A model generated the notes under the pieces. The model saw only the letters and a program-made list of their open reading frames with translations, was not told the origin of the DNA and did no database searches. Made by a program: the position numbers and the translations under genes. Below, in pieces: positions 9,244 through 17,105 of a DNA stretch of 64,000 nucleotides. Location of the stretch: assembly GCA_910575075.1 (NCBI GenBank), contig CAJTCY010000012.1, forward strand, positions 62,001 through 126,000. Reading direction: 5' to 3'. Position 1 is the stretch's first letter. Every line of letters begins with the position of its first letter. The stretch is from Lachnospiraceae bacterium. Its GTDB lineage: Bacteria > Bacillota > Clostridia > Lachnospirales > Lachnospiraceae.

Positions 9244-10473
9244 ATGAAGAAGAGGTATAGATGGAAGTTTATTATCTTAATGTTTCTCATGGGATTGGCG
9301 GGATGCAGCCGCGAGAAGACACAAGAAGCCGAAAAGGAAGAGGTTGAGAAGACAGAAAAATTGATACTTTGGTCTTATTATGAGACAAAAGTGCAGCAGG
9401 ACGGACTTGACAAACTGATTCGGAAATTCAATGAATTTCAGGATGAATATGAGATTTCATGGGAGTATATACCTATGGCCGAGTTTACCAAAAGCCTGTC
9501 CTTTTCCCATGTTCCAGAAGAGCTTCCAGATCTGGTTCTGGTGGATAATCCAGATATGGAAAGCCTCATTAAAATAGATTTGCTTGCGGATATTACAGAG
9601 AGTTTGAATGGAAGAATTTCTGTGGAAGAATATTATCCAGAGGTATGGAAATCCGTGGAATATCAGGACAGATATTATGGGGTTCCCTTTAGCTGCAATA
9701 ATGCAGCCATCATTTATAACAAGAGGATGTTCCAGGAATATGGCGTAAAAGAACCGGTGACCTGGACCGATTTTAAAGAGGCTGCCGCTGCCTTTCATGG
9801 CAGTGAGGATCAGACCTGTTATGGATTTGCCATGTCGGCAGTTGGAGGGGAGCAGGGAGCGTTTCAGTTTATGCCCTGGATTCTTGCTACTGGCGCCGAC
9901 ACAGAAGATCTTGCAGATAAAAAGGTAAAGGATGCTTTTTCACTCATTCATCAGCTTCTTTCCGAGAATAGTATGCCCAATGACTGCCTGAACTGGTCTC
10001 AGAATGATTTGACCAGAAGTTTTGTGGCAGGAGAGGTAGCGATGATTGAAAATGGTCCCTGGGCGCTGCCGGAGATAGAGAAATCAGGAATTGAGTACGG
10101 AATTTTTAAATTTCCTGTGTATGCTACGCAGGGAGTAGTGCTGGGAGGCGAAAATCTGGCGGCGGTCAATGGCAAAAATATAGAGGGAGCAGTAGCCTTT
10201 ATTGATTTCTATAATCAGAAAGAAATTATGGAAGAAATCTGTCAGATTACGCATAACATTCCGCCCAAAATGGAGCTGGCAGAGACATTTGCAAGAAATA
10301 ATCCCGATTATCAGGTGTTCGTGGACCAGATGGAACTGGGAATCAGCAGAAGCACGGTCAATAACTGGAAAAGCGTCTGCCGCGCCATTTCCAACAGTCT
10401 GAACAGAATGTTTGGGAGCGATTACAAAATAGAAGAAGTCTGGCGGGGATATGTTTCAGATGTAAGACAGTGA
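9244..10473 (+). CDS. Family 1 extracellular solute-binding lipoprotein
   Basis: A 409-residue sugar-type ABC binding protein anchored as a lipoprotein. The signal peptide ends with the lipobox LAGC, giving a lipid-modified Cys at residue 21. The mature part has the SBP_bac_1 layout with WSYYETKVQQDG near the start, YYGVPFSCNNAAIIYNK in the hinge region and MIENGPWALPEI. GAGGTG precedes ATG 9244. It sits 16 bases after the YesN-like gene, but no permease or ATPase gene is present, so either it shares a transporter encoded elsewhere or it serves mainly as the ligand-sensing partner of the upstream kinase. The substrate cannot be read from sequence; an arabinose-containing sugar is suggested by the next gene. 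Confidence 0.85.
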   Translation: MKKRYRWKFIILMFLMGLAGCSREKTQEAEKEEVEKTEKLILWSYYETKVQQDGLDKLIRKFNEFQDEYEISWEYIPMAEFTKSLSFSHVPEELPDLVLVDNPDMESLIKIDLLADITESLNGRISVEEYYPEVWKSVEYQDRYYGVPFSCNNAAIIYNKRMFQEYGVKEPVTWTDFKEAAAAFHGSEDQTCYGFAMSAVGGEQGAFQFMPWILATGADTEDLADKKVKDAFSLIHQLLSENSMPNDCLNWSQNDLTRSFVAGEVAMIENGPWALPEIEKSGIEYGIFKFPVYATQGVVLGGENLAAVNGKNIEGAVAFIDFYNQKEIMEEICQITHNIPPKMELAETFARNNPDYQVFVDQMELGISRSTVNNWKSVCRAISNSLNRMFGSDYKIEEVWRGYVSDVRQ

Positions 10474-10643
10474 AAATTGGTCAGGGTAATTTCGGGCAAA
10501 TAAAAATTTGGTTTAAAATATGTGAGAAAGTATAAAAAATTATCATAGAAAAACAGCTTTTCAGGAAATATACTGTTTCTCATAGGAAACATACTTTGTA
10601 TCAGGAATATTTCGGGAAAGTGTCAATCAGCAGGAGGCATATT

Positions 10644-13600
10644 ATGAAAAAAGGGAAACAGCTTTTTCAGATATTACTGATATCCATGTTGTCTCTGGTC
10701 CTTGCAGTAACTAACATTTATTCTGACAAAACGTTATGGATTCAGGCAGAAGAACTGCCAGAAGACGGACTGATTTTATATTATGATTTTGATGTGAGCA
10801 ACAGTGATTCTGCAGAGATCAGAGATGTCAGCGGCAATGGAAATACCGGATATGTAAAAAGGCTCTTCGGGACTGTAGAGGGAAACTATTCCATTGATAA
10901 TGTCAATATTTATGGAAAATCTGCTAAGGCACTGAATCTCTTCGGCGAGGAGACCGGGACATACCTGCAGCTTCCGGAAGGTATTTTAGACAACAGAAAT
11001 GCAGTGACCATCAGTGCCTGGGTAAGGCTGACAGGAGATACTGCTTATCAGAGAATCTGGGATTTCGGAACAAGCACCCAAAAGTACATCTATCTTCTGT
11101 CTGATGGCGCAAATACGGGATTCACTGGTTACTCTTCTGCCATCAGCATAACGGGTTATGATTTTGGAAATGGAGAAAAGGGTGTTTCCAAAGGAGATAA
11201 TATCGATAAAAACCGCTGGGTTTTGACAACGGTGGTTATGAATGGTTCCTATATGTCTCTCTATGCAAATGGAGAACAGATTGGCAGAACAGTAAATACG
11301 GGAATCACTCTGGCTCAGCTGGGGCATACTACCCGAAACTATATTGGTTACAGCCAGTATGGAGATGGCACGGCCAGGGGGCAGTTTGCCGAATTTAAGA
11401 TTTATGACAGAGCGCTGACGGCAAAAGAAATCAGAGCAATGTATGATGTGGATGAGGAAGGAATTGTGTCAGCGGACCAGGAGGACTTGTCGGTGGGAGA
11501 CACCTCGGCAGTGACGGAGGATATTGTGCTTCCTCAGCGGGGCATCAATGGAGCCTCCATTACCTGGAGCAGCCAGAATGAAGCAGTTACGATACAGAAT
11601 AACAGCCTTGCCAGAGTTATGAGGCCGGCAAAAGGCAGAGAAGATATCAGCGGAACCATTACAGCACAGATCCAATATCATCAGGTGTCGGCAGAGAAGC
11701 ATTTTGACGTGACGGTTCTCGCCGAGTACACAGATCTTGAGATCGTGGAACATGATATGCAAAAACTTCAGGAATCCCTGGGAGATTTATCCGAGACAAA
11801 GTCGGATATTGCACTTCCGGATAGAGGAGAGTGGGGATCTGTCATTCGTTGGAAAAGCGATAACACAGCAGTTAAAGTGAAAGATTCTACAGCTAAGATC
11901 AGCAGGCCTCCAATCGGCGCTGAGGATGCAGTTGGAAAATTACAGGCAGTTCTCTCTTCCGGCAGGGAGAAGAAATTGCTCTTTCTAGATATTACAGTGC
12001 CCGCGCTCCGCAGGGCAGCCTCTATCAAGGAGGCGGAACAGATTTCTGTTTTTACACAGAAAGGAAAGGCGCCTGCTCTTCCCAATTATGTGAAGGTAAA
12101 GTATACAGATGGGACCGTCAGGAAATTGAAAACAATCTGGCCGGTAAAAATCGAAAAAAGCAAATATGCGAAAACAGGTACCTTTCAAGTGAAAGGCAGT
12201 ATTGTTGGAGAAAAATATAAAATCACAGCAGATGTTACTGTGACAGAGCAAAAAGAAACAGCAAAAGAAGCCGTTTCAGAAGCATTTGAGTTAAGCGATA
12301 TATCTTTGGACAAGATTGGCAAAGACGGTTCTATTCTTACTCAGAATCGGGACAGAGCGCTGATTTATCTGAAATTACTGGATAACAGGCGTATGCTTTA
12401 TAATTTTTATAAGACCTTCAATCAGAATGAAAAAATTCAAGGTGTCGAGCCATTAGAAGGGTGGGAAACTACAACAGGTTTGCTGCGCGGTCATTCCACC
12501 GGGCATTACATTTCTGCATTATCGCTTGCCTATGCATCTACAAAAGATGAAGAGATCAATGATAAATTGAAGGAGATTATTCACGAACTCCGGACTTTGC
12601 AGAAAATGTCTAAGGGAGACCCCAAAGAATTTGAATCCAGAGGTGTGGATCAGTCCCTGTGGAGTACCAACCCCAAAAAATGGGGGGAAGGTTATATCAG
12701 CGCCTATTCTCCGGATCAATTTGCACTGTTGGAAAAATACACCCCTTATGCACAGATTTGGGCGCCCTATTATACCTTACATAAATTGATAGCAGGATTT
12801 TTAGACGCCTATACCTATACTGGCAACCAGGAAGCGCTGGAAACGGCAAAGGATCTTGGGAAATGGACGTACAGGCGGCTGAGCGGATGCACCAAGGAAC
12901 AATTGACGAAAATGTGGGATATGTATATTGCAGGCGAATTTGGCGGATTTAATGAATCCATGGCGCAGCTTTATGTATATACCGGGGAGGAAGACTTTTT
13001 AAAGGGTGCAAAATTATTTGACAATACCATATTTTTTGATCATTTAGCGGAAAATATTGATGATATCCAGGGGCGCCATGCCAACCAGCATATTCCTCAG
13101 GTAATCGGCGCCCTGAAAACTTATGAAGCAACCGTGGCCAAGGGAGAACCGGAAGTATATTATTATGATGTCGCAGAGAATTTCTGGCAGATGACGGTTT
13201 CCCGGTATGCTTACTCTATTGGAGGTGTTGGAACAGGTGAAAAATTTACGGTTCCTTATCAGCAGGCGAATCATATCTCTGATACTTCCAATTGTGAGAC
13301 AGACGCTGCAAATAATATGCTGAAACTTACCAAAATGCTGAATAACTATAATCCGGACAACGCAGAATACATGGACTATTATGAGCGGACGCTCTATAAT
13401 CAGATTCTTGCGTCCCAGACGCCCCATGTGACTTCTGATATGCATAACGGAACTACTTTTATGCTTCCCATTGGACCTGGTTCCAAACGAAGTTACAGCG
13501 GAGATTATAATTTCTTTACCTGCTGTCACGGCACTGGTATGGAGAACCATGTAAAATATCAGGAAGCAGCCTATTTTAAGTCAGAAAATACGTTATATGT

Positions 13601-15119
13601 GGGTCTGTATCTGCCTTCTACCCTTAATTGGGAAGAGAAAGGGGTGAAGGTGGTGCAGGAAACGTCGTTTCCTTCTGAGAGCACAAAACTGTCAGTTTCG
13701 GCAATGGAAGGAAGAACAGCGGATACTTTTGACATGAAGCTTCGTGTCCCGTATTGGGCGACAGAGGGGTTTTTGGTAAAGATAAATGGAGAACTGGCAG
13801 ATATTAGTCCAGAGACTGGCAGCTATGTTATGCTGGAGAAGATTCAGGAGGGTGATGAGATTGAGATTACAATACCCTGGACGCTTCATCTTGATAAGAC
13901 GCCGGATACCATTGGCAAATCAACAGTGGCAAGTGTTATGTACGGCCCTTTTGTGATGGCTGCACAGAATAACAGTTCAGAATGGAAGACACTTTTATTG
14001 TCAGAGAACCTTACAGATTCCATTCAGACAGGAAGAAATGAAGAAAATGGATTTCCGGCATTGACGGCAAATGGCTATCATTTTGCGCCGATGTTTGCGC
14101 CAGAGTTTGCGTCAGAAGCATATCATGCATATTTTAAAATTGTGATTGCGGCGGATGACGGCAGCAGCTGGCATGCGGTGAAACTCACCAACAGCACGCC
14201 GGAGAACGGTGATTTTATTTTAGACACCGAGATGGTGAGGGAAGGCGGCAGATTTGATATTACTGCGCAGCCGAAAGACGGATATATGGTAAAATACCTG
14301 ATTGTCAATGACAGGAAGGTTTTGATAAAAGATAATAAATATACAGTGAAAAATGTATCACAGGATATTCAGGTGGAAGGATGCTTCCGAAGAATTAAGC
14401 CTCTTGTGCCGGATATGGAGCATTTGGAATATACGGCAGATGTATCTTCTGATTATACAGTCAGCCATGAAAAGCTGATTGGCATCAAGAACAATTGGGA
14501 GCCTACCGTATCAAAGGGCGGGATTGGTCTCGGCTGGGGCAATTGGCCGCAGGAACCTGGCAGTGAACATTATGTCAGGTATGACTGGGATACAGAAGTG
14601 TCCATGGACCGCTTTGATATTTTCTGGTATGATGATGAAGGCGGTACCAGGATTCCGGGCAGCATGAAAATCCTCTATCTTGCCAAAGACGGAAGATGGA
14701 AAGAAGCAGATATGATTTCTGATTTTAAGAATATAACTGCAGTTGACAGATACAATATGGTTCTATTCCAGCCGATTACCACATCGGCGGTGAAACTGGT
14801 GCTGACGGTACATCCGGAGGCAGAAGCCAATGGTATTTACCGCTGGAAGGTAAGTAATACAAAGGATAGCCAGTCTGATAGAACAGGGGCATCCGATAAG
14901 AAATTGCTGCAGGATGCTGTCCAGGCAGCAGATATGTTCCAGGACAGGAAAAACTATACAGAAGAAATATGGAATGAATTCAAGACAGCTCTCAAAAACG
15001 CAGAGGATGTATATGATAATCATGCTGCGAAACAAGATGATATAGATACTGCAGTAAACAGATTGAATTCTGCAATCAGGAATCTGAACAGTAATTGCAG
15101 AATTCGCAGCAAAAAATAG
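10644..15119 (+). CDS. Secreted modular GH127/GH146-like beta-L-arabinofuranosidase
   Basis: A 1491-residue exported enzyme expected to release L-arabinofuranose from plant glycans. ATG 10644 has AGGAGG at 10632-10637; the longer frame from 10596 would bury the signal peptide. Order of parts: signal peptide (1-38); LamG/concanavalin-like domain (about 45-225); two atrophied Ig-like modules with matching ...SITWSSQNEAV and VIRWKSDNTAV segments; a Big_4-like module; the DUF1680 catalytic region (about 540-1130) with LRGHSTGHYISAL, CETDAANNMLKLTK and FFTCCHGTGMENHVKY (C960, C961); a discoidin-like module; a FIVAR-like C-terminal helical module. No LPXTG or SLH signal is seen. The Cys expected two residues after the zinc-ligand Glu (E885) appears to be Asp 887. 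It lies 170 bases after the binding-protein gene. Confidence 0.85.
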   Translation: MKKGKQLFQILLISMLSLVLAVTNIYSDKTLWIQAEELPEDGLILYYDFDVSNSDSAEIRDVSGNGNTGYVKRLFGTVEGNYSIDNVNIYGKSAKALNLFGEETGTYLQLPEGILDNRNAVTISAWVRLTGDTAYQRIWDFGTSTQKYIYLLSDGANTGFTGYSSAISITGYDFGNGEKGVSKGDNIDKNRWVLTTVVMNGSYMSLYANGEQIGRTVNTGITLAQLGHTTRNYIGYSQYGDGTARGQFAEFKIYDRALTAKEIRAMYDVDEEGIVSADQEDLSVGDTSAVTEDIVLPQRGINGASITWSSQNEAVTIQNNSLARVMRPAKGREDISGTITAQIQYHQVSAEKHFDVTVLAEYTDLEIVEHDMQKLQESLGDLSETKSDIALPDRGEWGSVIRWKSDNTAVKVKDSTAKISRPPIGAEDAVGKLQAVLSSGREKKLLFLDITVPALRRAASIKEAEQISVFTQKGKAPALPNYVKVKYTDGTVRKLKTIWPVKIEKSKYAKTGTFQVKGSIVGEKYKITADVTVTEQKETAKEAVSEAFELSDISLDKIGKDGSILTQNRDRALIYLKLLDNRRMLYNFYKTFNQNEKIQGVEPLEGWETTTGLLRGHSTGHYISALSLAYASTKDEEINDKLKEIIHELRTLQKMSKGDPKEFESRGVDQSLWSTNPKKWGEGYISAYSPDQFALLEKYTPYAQIWAPYYTLHKLIAGFLDAYTYTGNQEALETAKDLGKWTYRRLSGCTKEQLTKMWDMYIAGEFGGFNESMAQLYVYTGEEDFLKGAKLFDNTIFFDHLAENIDDIQGRHANQHIPQVIGALKTYEATVAKGEPEVYYYDVAENFWQMTVSRYAYSIGGVGTGEKFTVPYQQANHISDTSNCETDAANNMLKLTKMLNNYNPDNAEYMDYYERTLYNQILASQTPHVTSDMHNGTTFMLPIGPGSKRSYSGDYNFFTCCHGTGMENHVKYQEAAYFKSENTLYVGLYLPSTLNWEEKGVKVVQETSFPSESTKLSVSAMEGRTADTFDMKLRVPYWATEGFLVKINGELADISPETGSYVMLEKIQEGDEIEITIPWTLHLDKTPDTIGKSTVASVMYGPFVMAAQNNSSEWKTLLLSENLTDSIQTGRNEENGFPALTANGYHFAPMFAPEFASEAYHAYFKIVIAADDGSSWHAVKLTNSTPENGDFILDTEMVREGGRFDITAQPKDGYMVKYLIVNDRKVLIKDNKYTVKNVSQDIQVEGCFRRIKPLVPDMEHLEYTADVSSDYTVSHEKLIGIKNNWEPTVSKGGIGLGWGNWPQEPGSEHYVRYDWDTEVSMDRFDIFWYDDEGGTRIPGSMKILYLAKDGRWKEADMISDFKNITAVDRYNMVLFQPITTSAVKLVLTVHPEAEANGIYRWKVSNTKDSQSDRTGASDKKLLQDAVQAADMFQDRKNYTEEIWNEFKTALKNAEDVYDNHAAKQDDIDTAVNRLNSAIRNLNSNCRIRSKK

Positions 15120-15204
15120 TAACCCGAAATGATTTCGGAAACTATTTTATTAAAAAAGCTTAACAGGTTATACTCGTTAATATCCCTTCTTTATAACATG
15201 CAAG

Positions 15205-15235
15205 ACCCCTGCTAGATCCCGGCGGGGGTTTTTGC
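15205..15235 (+). terminator. Intrinsic terminator after arabinofuranosidase gene
   Basis: ACCCCTGCT pairs with GGCGGGGGT (G-U pairs allowed) around a seven-base loop, followed by five T. A smaller hairpin CCGAAA-TGA-TTTCGG at 15124-15138 lies nearer the stop but lacks a T-run. The remaining stretch to 15370 shows nothing recognisable. Confidence 0.85.
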
Positions 15236-15371
15236 GTGACGGCTAATGGCAGGTCTGCAGGCCTTAGGGAGACATAATTTATTGATTTGCCGTTCAACAG
15301 TGTATTCACCAGTAAACATGACGGGGAGATGTCGATTTTTGTCAAATAGGTTGGAGAAATTTTATTACTTA

Positions 15372-15400
15372 TTGAAAACAAAAGAAAAATGAGCTATAAT
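15372..15400 (+). promoter_or_regulatory. SigA-type promoter of the TPR/RADAR island
   Basis: TTGAAA (15372-15377), a 17-base spacer and a perfect TATAAT (15395-15400). Transcription would start near 15407, leaving a leader of about 210 nt before the TPR gene. No comparably good promoter lies between here and 23608, so it may drive the whole island. Confidence 0.8.
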
Positions 15401-15535
15401 ATATATTGTGCACAATTCGAGGCTGATTTATTGTCCGTAAATTATACGCAATAACGAAAGGACAATGAGAGTTTGAAGATTTATGTGTGCAAAGTTACTG
15501 TAAATTGTTTTTTGTGACACTGAAGGAGCGGAAAA

Positions 15536-15574
15536 ATGGAGCAAATGAAGGAGCACGCTTTTGAATTCACATAG
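15536..15574 (+). CDS. Possible 12-codon leader peptide
   Basis: A tiny frame encoding MEQMKEHAFEFT, starting at ATG 15536 with an ideal AAGGAG (15523-15528) seven bases upstream. It stops at TAG 15572-15574, inside the palindrome that precedes the TPR gene. A second tiny frame from TTG 15473 to 15517 (MKIYVCKVTVNCFL) has a weaker site. Position between a strong promoter and the first island gene suggests translation-coupled control; no conserved codon run (such as repeated amino-acid codons) was seen, and it could be fortuitous. Confidence 0.35.
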   Translation: MEQMKEHAFEFT

Positions 15575-15605
15575 ATAATATATTATTAATAGTATACTAT
15601 CTATG
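15570..15605 (+). promoter_or_regulatory. Palindrome abutting the TPR gene ribosome site
   Basis: CATAGATA (15570-15577) is mirrored exactly by TATCTATG (15598-15605), with an inner palindrome AGTATACT (15591-15598). The right arm touches the GAGGAG ribosome site. It could be an operator or an mRNA hairpin controlling translation of the TPR gene. Confidence 0.5.
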
Positions 15606-15618
15606 AGGAGAGGAAAGC

Positions 15619-16986
15619 ATGCAGAACAGATATGTAACATGTGTTAAAATCGTACACCGTCCGGCGGAAGTGAAAGTGTACCGTAAATTATCAGCTTTTT
15701 TTCGTTTCGTGGGTATTTTCGTATGTGAAAATATAACTGGCGACGAATACGGAGATGAAGTAGACTGGATCTGCAGGATAGAAGAGGGGTCCGAGGAAGG
15801 AAATGTATCTACAGATAGAGAACAATTCCTGAGAAGCCAGGTAAAAGCAAAGTTTGACGAAATGAGAGAGCAATTGGGGGCAGATAACTTTGAGATATTG
15901 ACGGTGATTTGGGAATTATTTGAAGAAAAAGATTTGATGCGCGCTAGTTATGCGGTTGATTATTTTTCCAATACGGGGCGCGCGTATATTTATCAGCAGA
16001 TGGAACGTGCCATGGAGGCTTTCGAAGCAGCTCTTGCACAGTTGGAAGAGCTGGAAGAGGGCAGGGAAGAGGATGCACTGGGGAATGTGTATCTCTGGAT
16101 GGGAAAGGCAAATTGCCGCAGGAGGATCTATGAATTGTATACCATGATCTGGAATGCAATTGAAAGCGGTGAATACCAAAAGGAAGCAGACCGGCGCGCT
16201 CTGTTGAAAGCATTGTATAAGCAGCATCATATTGATATAGAAGATGTGTTTGAGGATATTCAAAAGGTTCTGAATGAAGATCCTCAGTTTTTTGCTGCCT
16301 ACGCGGTCCGTGGTTTTGTAAAAGAAATCAATGACGATTATGTGGTGGAATCCGTGGAGGACATTAAGAAGGCAGTTTCCCTGGTGGGAAACAAATCGTA
16401 TTCCAGTTATCTTTTGTATCGGATCGGCAGGCATTATGAGAAGATCCGTCCCAACATGAACCGCAAAATGGACTATTACAGGAAAGCAGTGGAAGCAGAC
16501 GCCCATAATTTCAGGGCGGTGTTTAAACTCGCCATGTATGAAGAGGATCAGAAGAAATATGGAACAGCTATGGAACTGTGGAAACGTATATTGCAGATTT
16601 TAGAGAGCAAACAGAGCTTATCTTCGCTGCAGCCAATAGAATGCGCCTATTTATATAAAGCATACCGGAAAGTGGGAAGGCTCTATAAACGGGCTGGAGA
16701 TTATGAAAGAGGAATCGATTATTTGAAACAGGCGGAACAGGTTTATGAGAACCGGCACAATGAAGAGGAAGAAAAGGGATTTTATCCCTGGATGTTTGGA
16801 ACAAAAGAAGTGACGAGCGACGGACAGAAGATGAAGAGCTGGCAGGTGTATAAAGAGGCGGCCAGGGAGAAGCTGCAGATTATAAAAGTCTATACAGCGA
16901 TTGTGGACGCGAGCGCACGTGCCGATATGCAGCAAGACCATGCATTATATGTGGGAAAGATGCTCAGGCAAGAGAAGAAGGTGTAA
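15619..16986 (+). CDS. Uncharacterised TPR protein upstream of RADAR genes
   Basis: A 455-residue, probably cytosolic protein. I do not recognise its family. Residues 1-60 form a compact segment rich in beta-prone stretches and Cys (VTCVKIVHRP, FFRFVGIFVCENI, VDWICRIEE). From about residue 75 the rest is helical with degenerate tetratricopeptide-type repeats: helix pairs around ALGNVYLWMGKANCRRRIYE, ILNEDPQ-like NEDPQFFAAYAVRGF, YLLYRIGRHYEKIRP, AVFKLAMYEEDQKKYGTAM and YRKVGRLYKRAGDYERGID. ATG 15619 follows GAGGAGAGG. It has its own promoter, leader and palindrome, and rdrA begins 119 bases downstream with a terminator-like hairpin between. TPR proteins often act as sensors or adaptors in defence systems; here that is inferred from position alone. 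Confidence 0.7.
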   Translation: MQNRYVTCVKIVHRPAEVKVYRKLSAFFRFVGIFVCENITGDEYGDEVDWICRIEEGSEEGNVSTDREQFLRSQVKAKFDEMREQLGADNFEILTVIWELFEEKDLMRASYAVDYFSNTGRAYIYQQMERAMEAFEAALAQLEELEEGREEDALGNVYLWMGKANCRRRIYELYTMIWNAIESGEYQKEADRRALLKALYKQHHIDIEDVFEDIQKVLNEDPQFFAAYAVRGFVKEINDDYVVESVEDIKKAVSLVGNKSYSSYLLYRIGRHYEKIRPNMNRKMDYYRKAVEADAHNFRAVFKLAMYEEDQKKYGTAMELWKRILQILESKQSLSSLQPIECAYLYKAYRKVGRLYKRAGDYERGIDYLKQAEQVYENRHNEEEEKGFYPWMFGTKEVTSDGQKMKSWQVYKEAAREKLQIIKVYTAIVDASARADMQQDHALYVGKMLRQEKKV

Positions 16987-17025
16987 TAAAATAAGGGGAT
17001 ATAGAGGGGAAAACAGCGGGGACAG

Positions 17026-17079
17026 ATGATATTTAAAGACTGAGACATTGTTCTGCAGTTTTTAAATATCATTTTTTTT
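17026..17079 (+). terminator. Terminator-like hairpin between TPR gene and rdrA (possible attenuator)
   Basis: ATGATATTTAAA (17026-17037) pairs perfectly with TTTAAATATCAT (17061-17072), and ACTG/CAGT extends the stem inward; seven T follow. Only 12 bases separate the T-run from the rdrA ribosome site, leaving no room for a separate promoter, so rdrA expression should depend on read-through. Confidence 0.8.
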
Positions 17080-17105
17080 GAATAATTTTGTGAGGAGGAT
17101 GAAGA

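Noticed and set aside
10543-10591. Near-direct repeats TCATAGAAAAACA and TCATAGGAAACA upstream of the arabinofuranosidase gene
   Set aside because: Considered as YesN/AraC binding sites, but the 37-bp offset does not match the usual two-turn spacing and no promoter is clear nearby; too weak to list.
15473-15517. 14-codon frame from TTG in the TPR leader
   Set aside because: The TTG start has a poorly spaced ribosome site; the second tiny ORF at 15536 is better supported.
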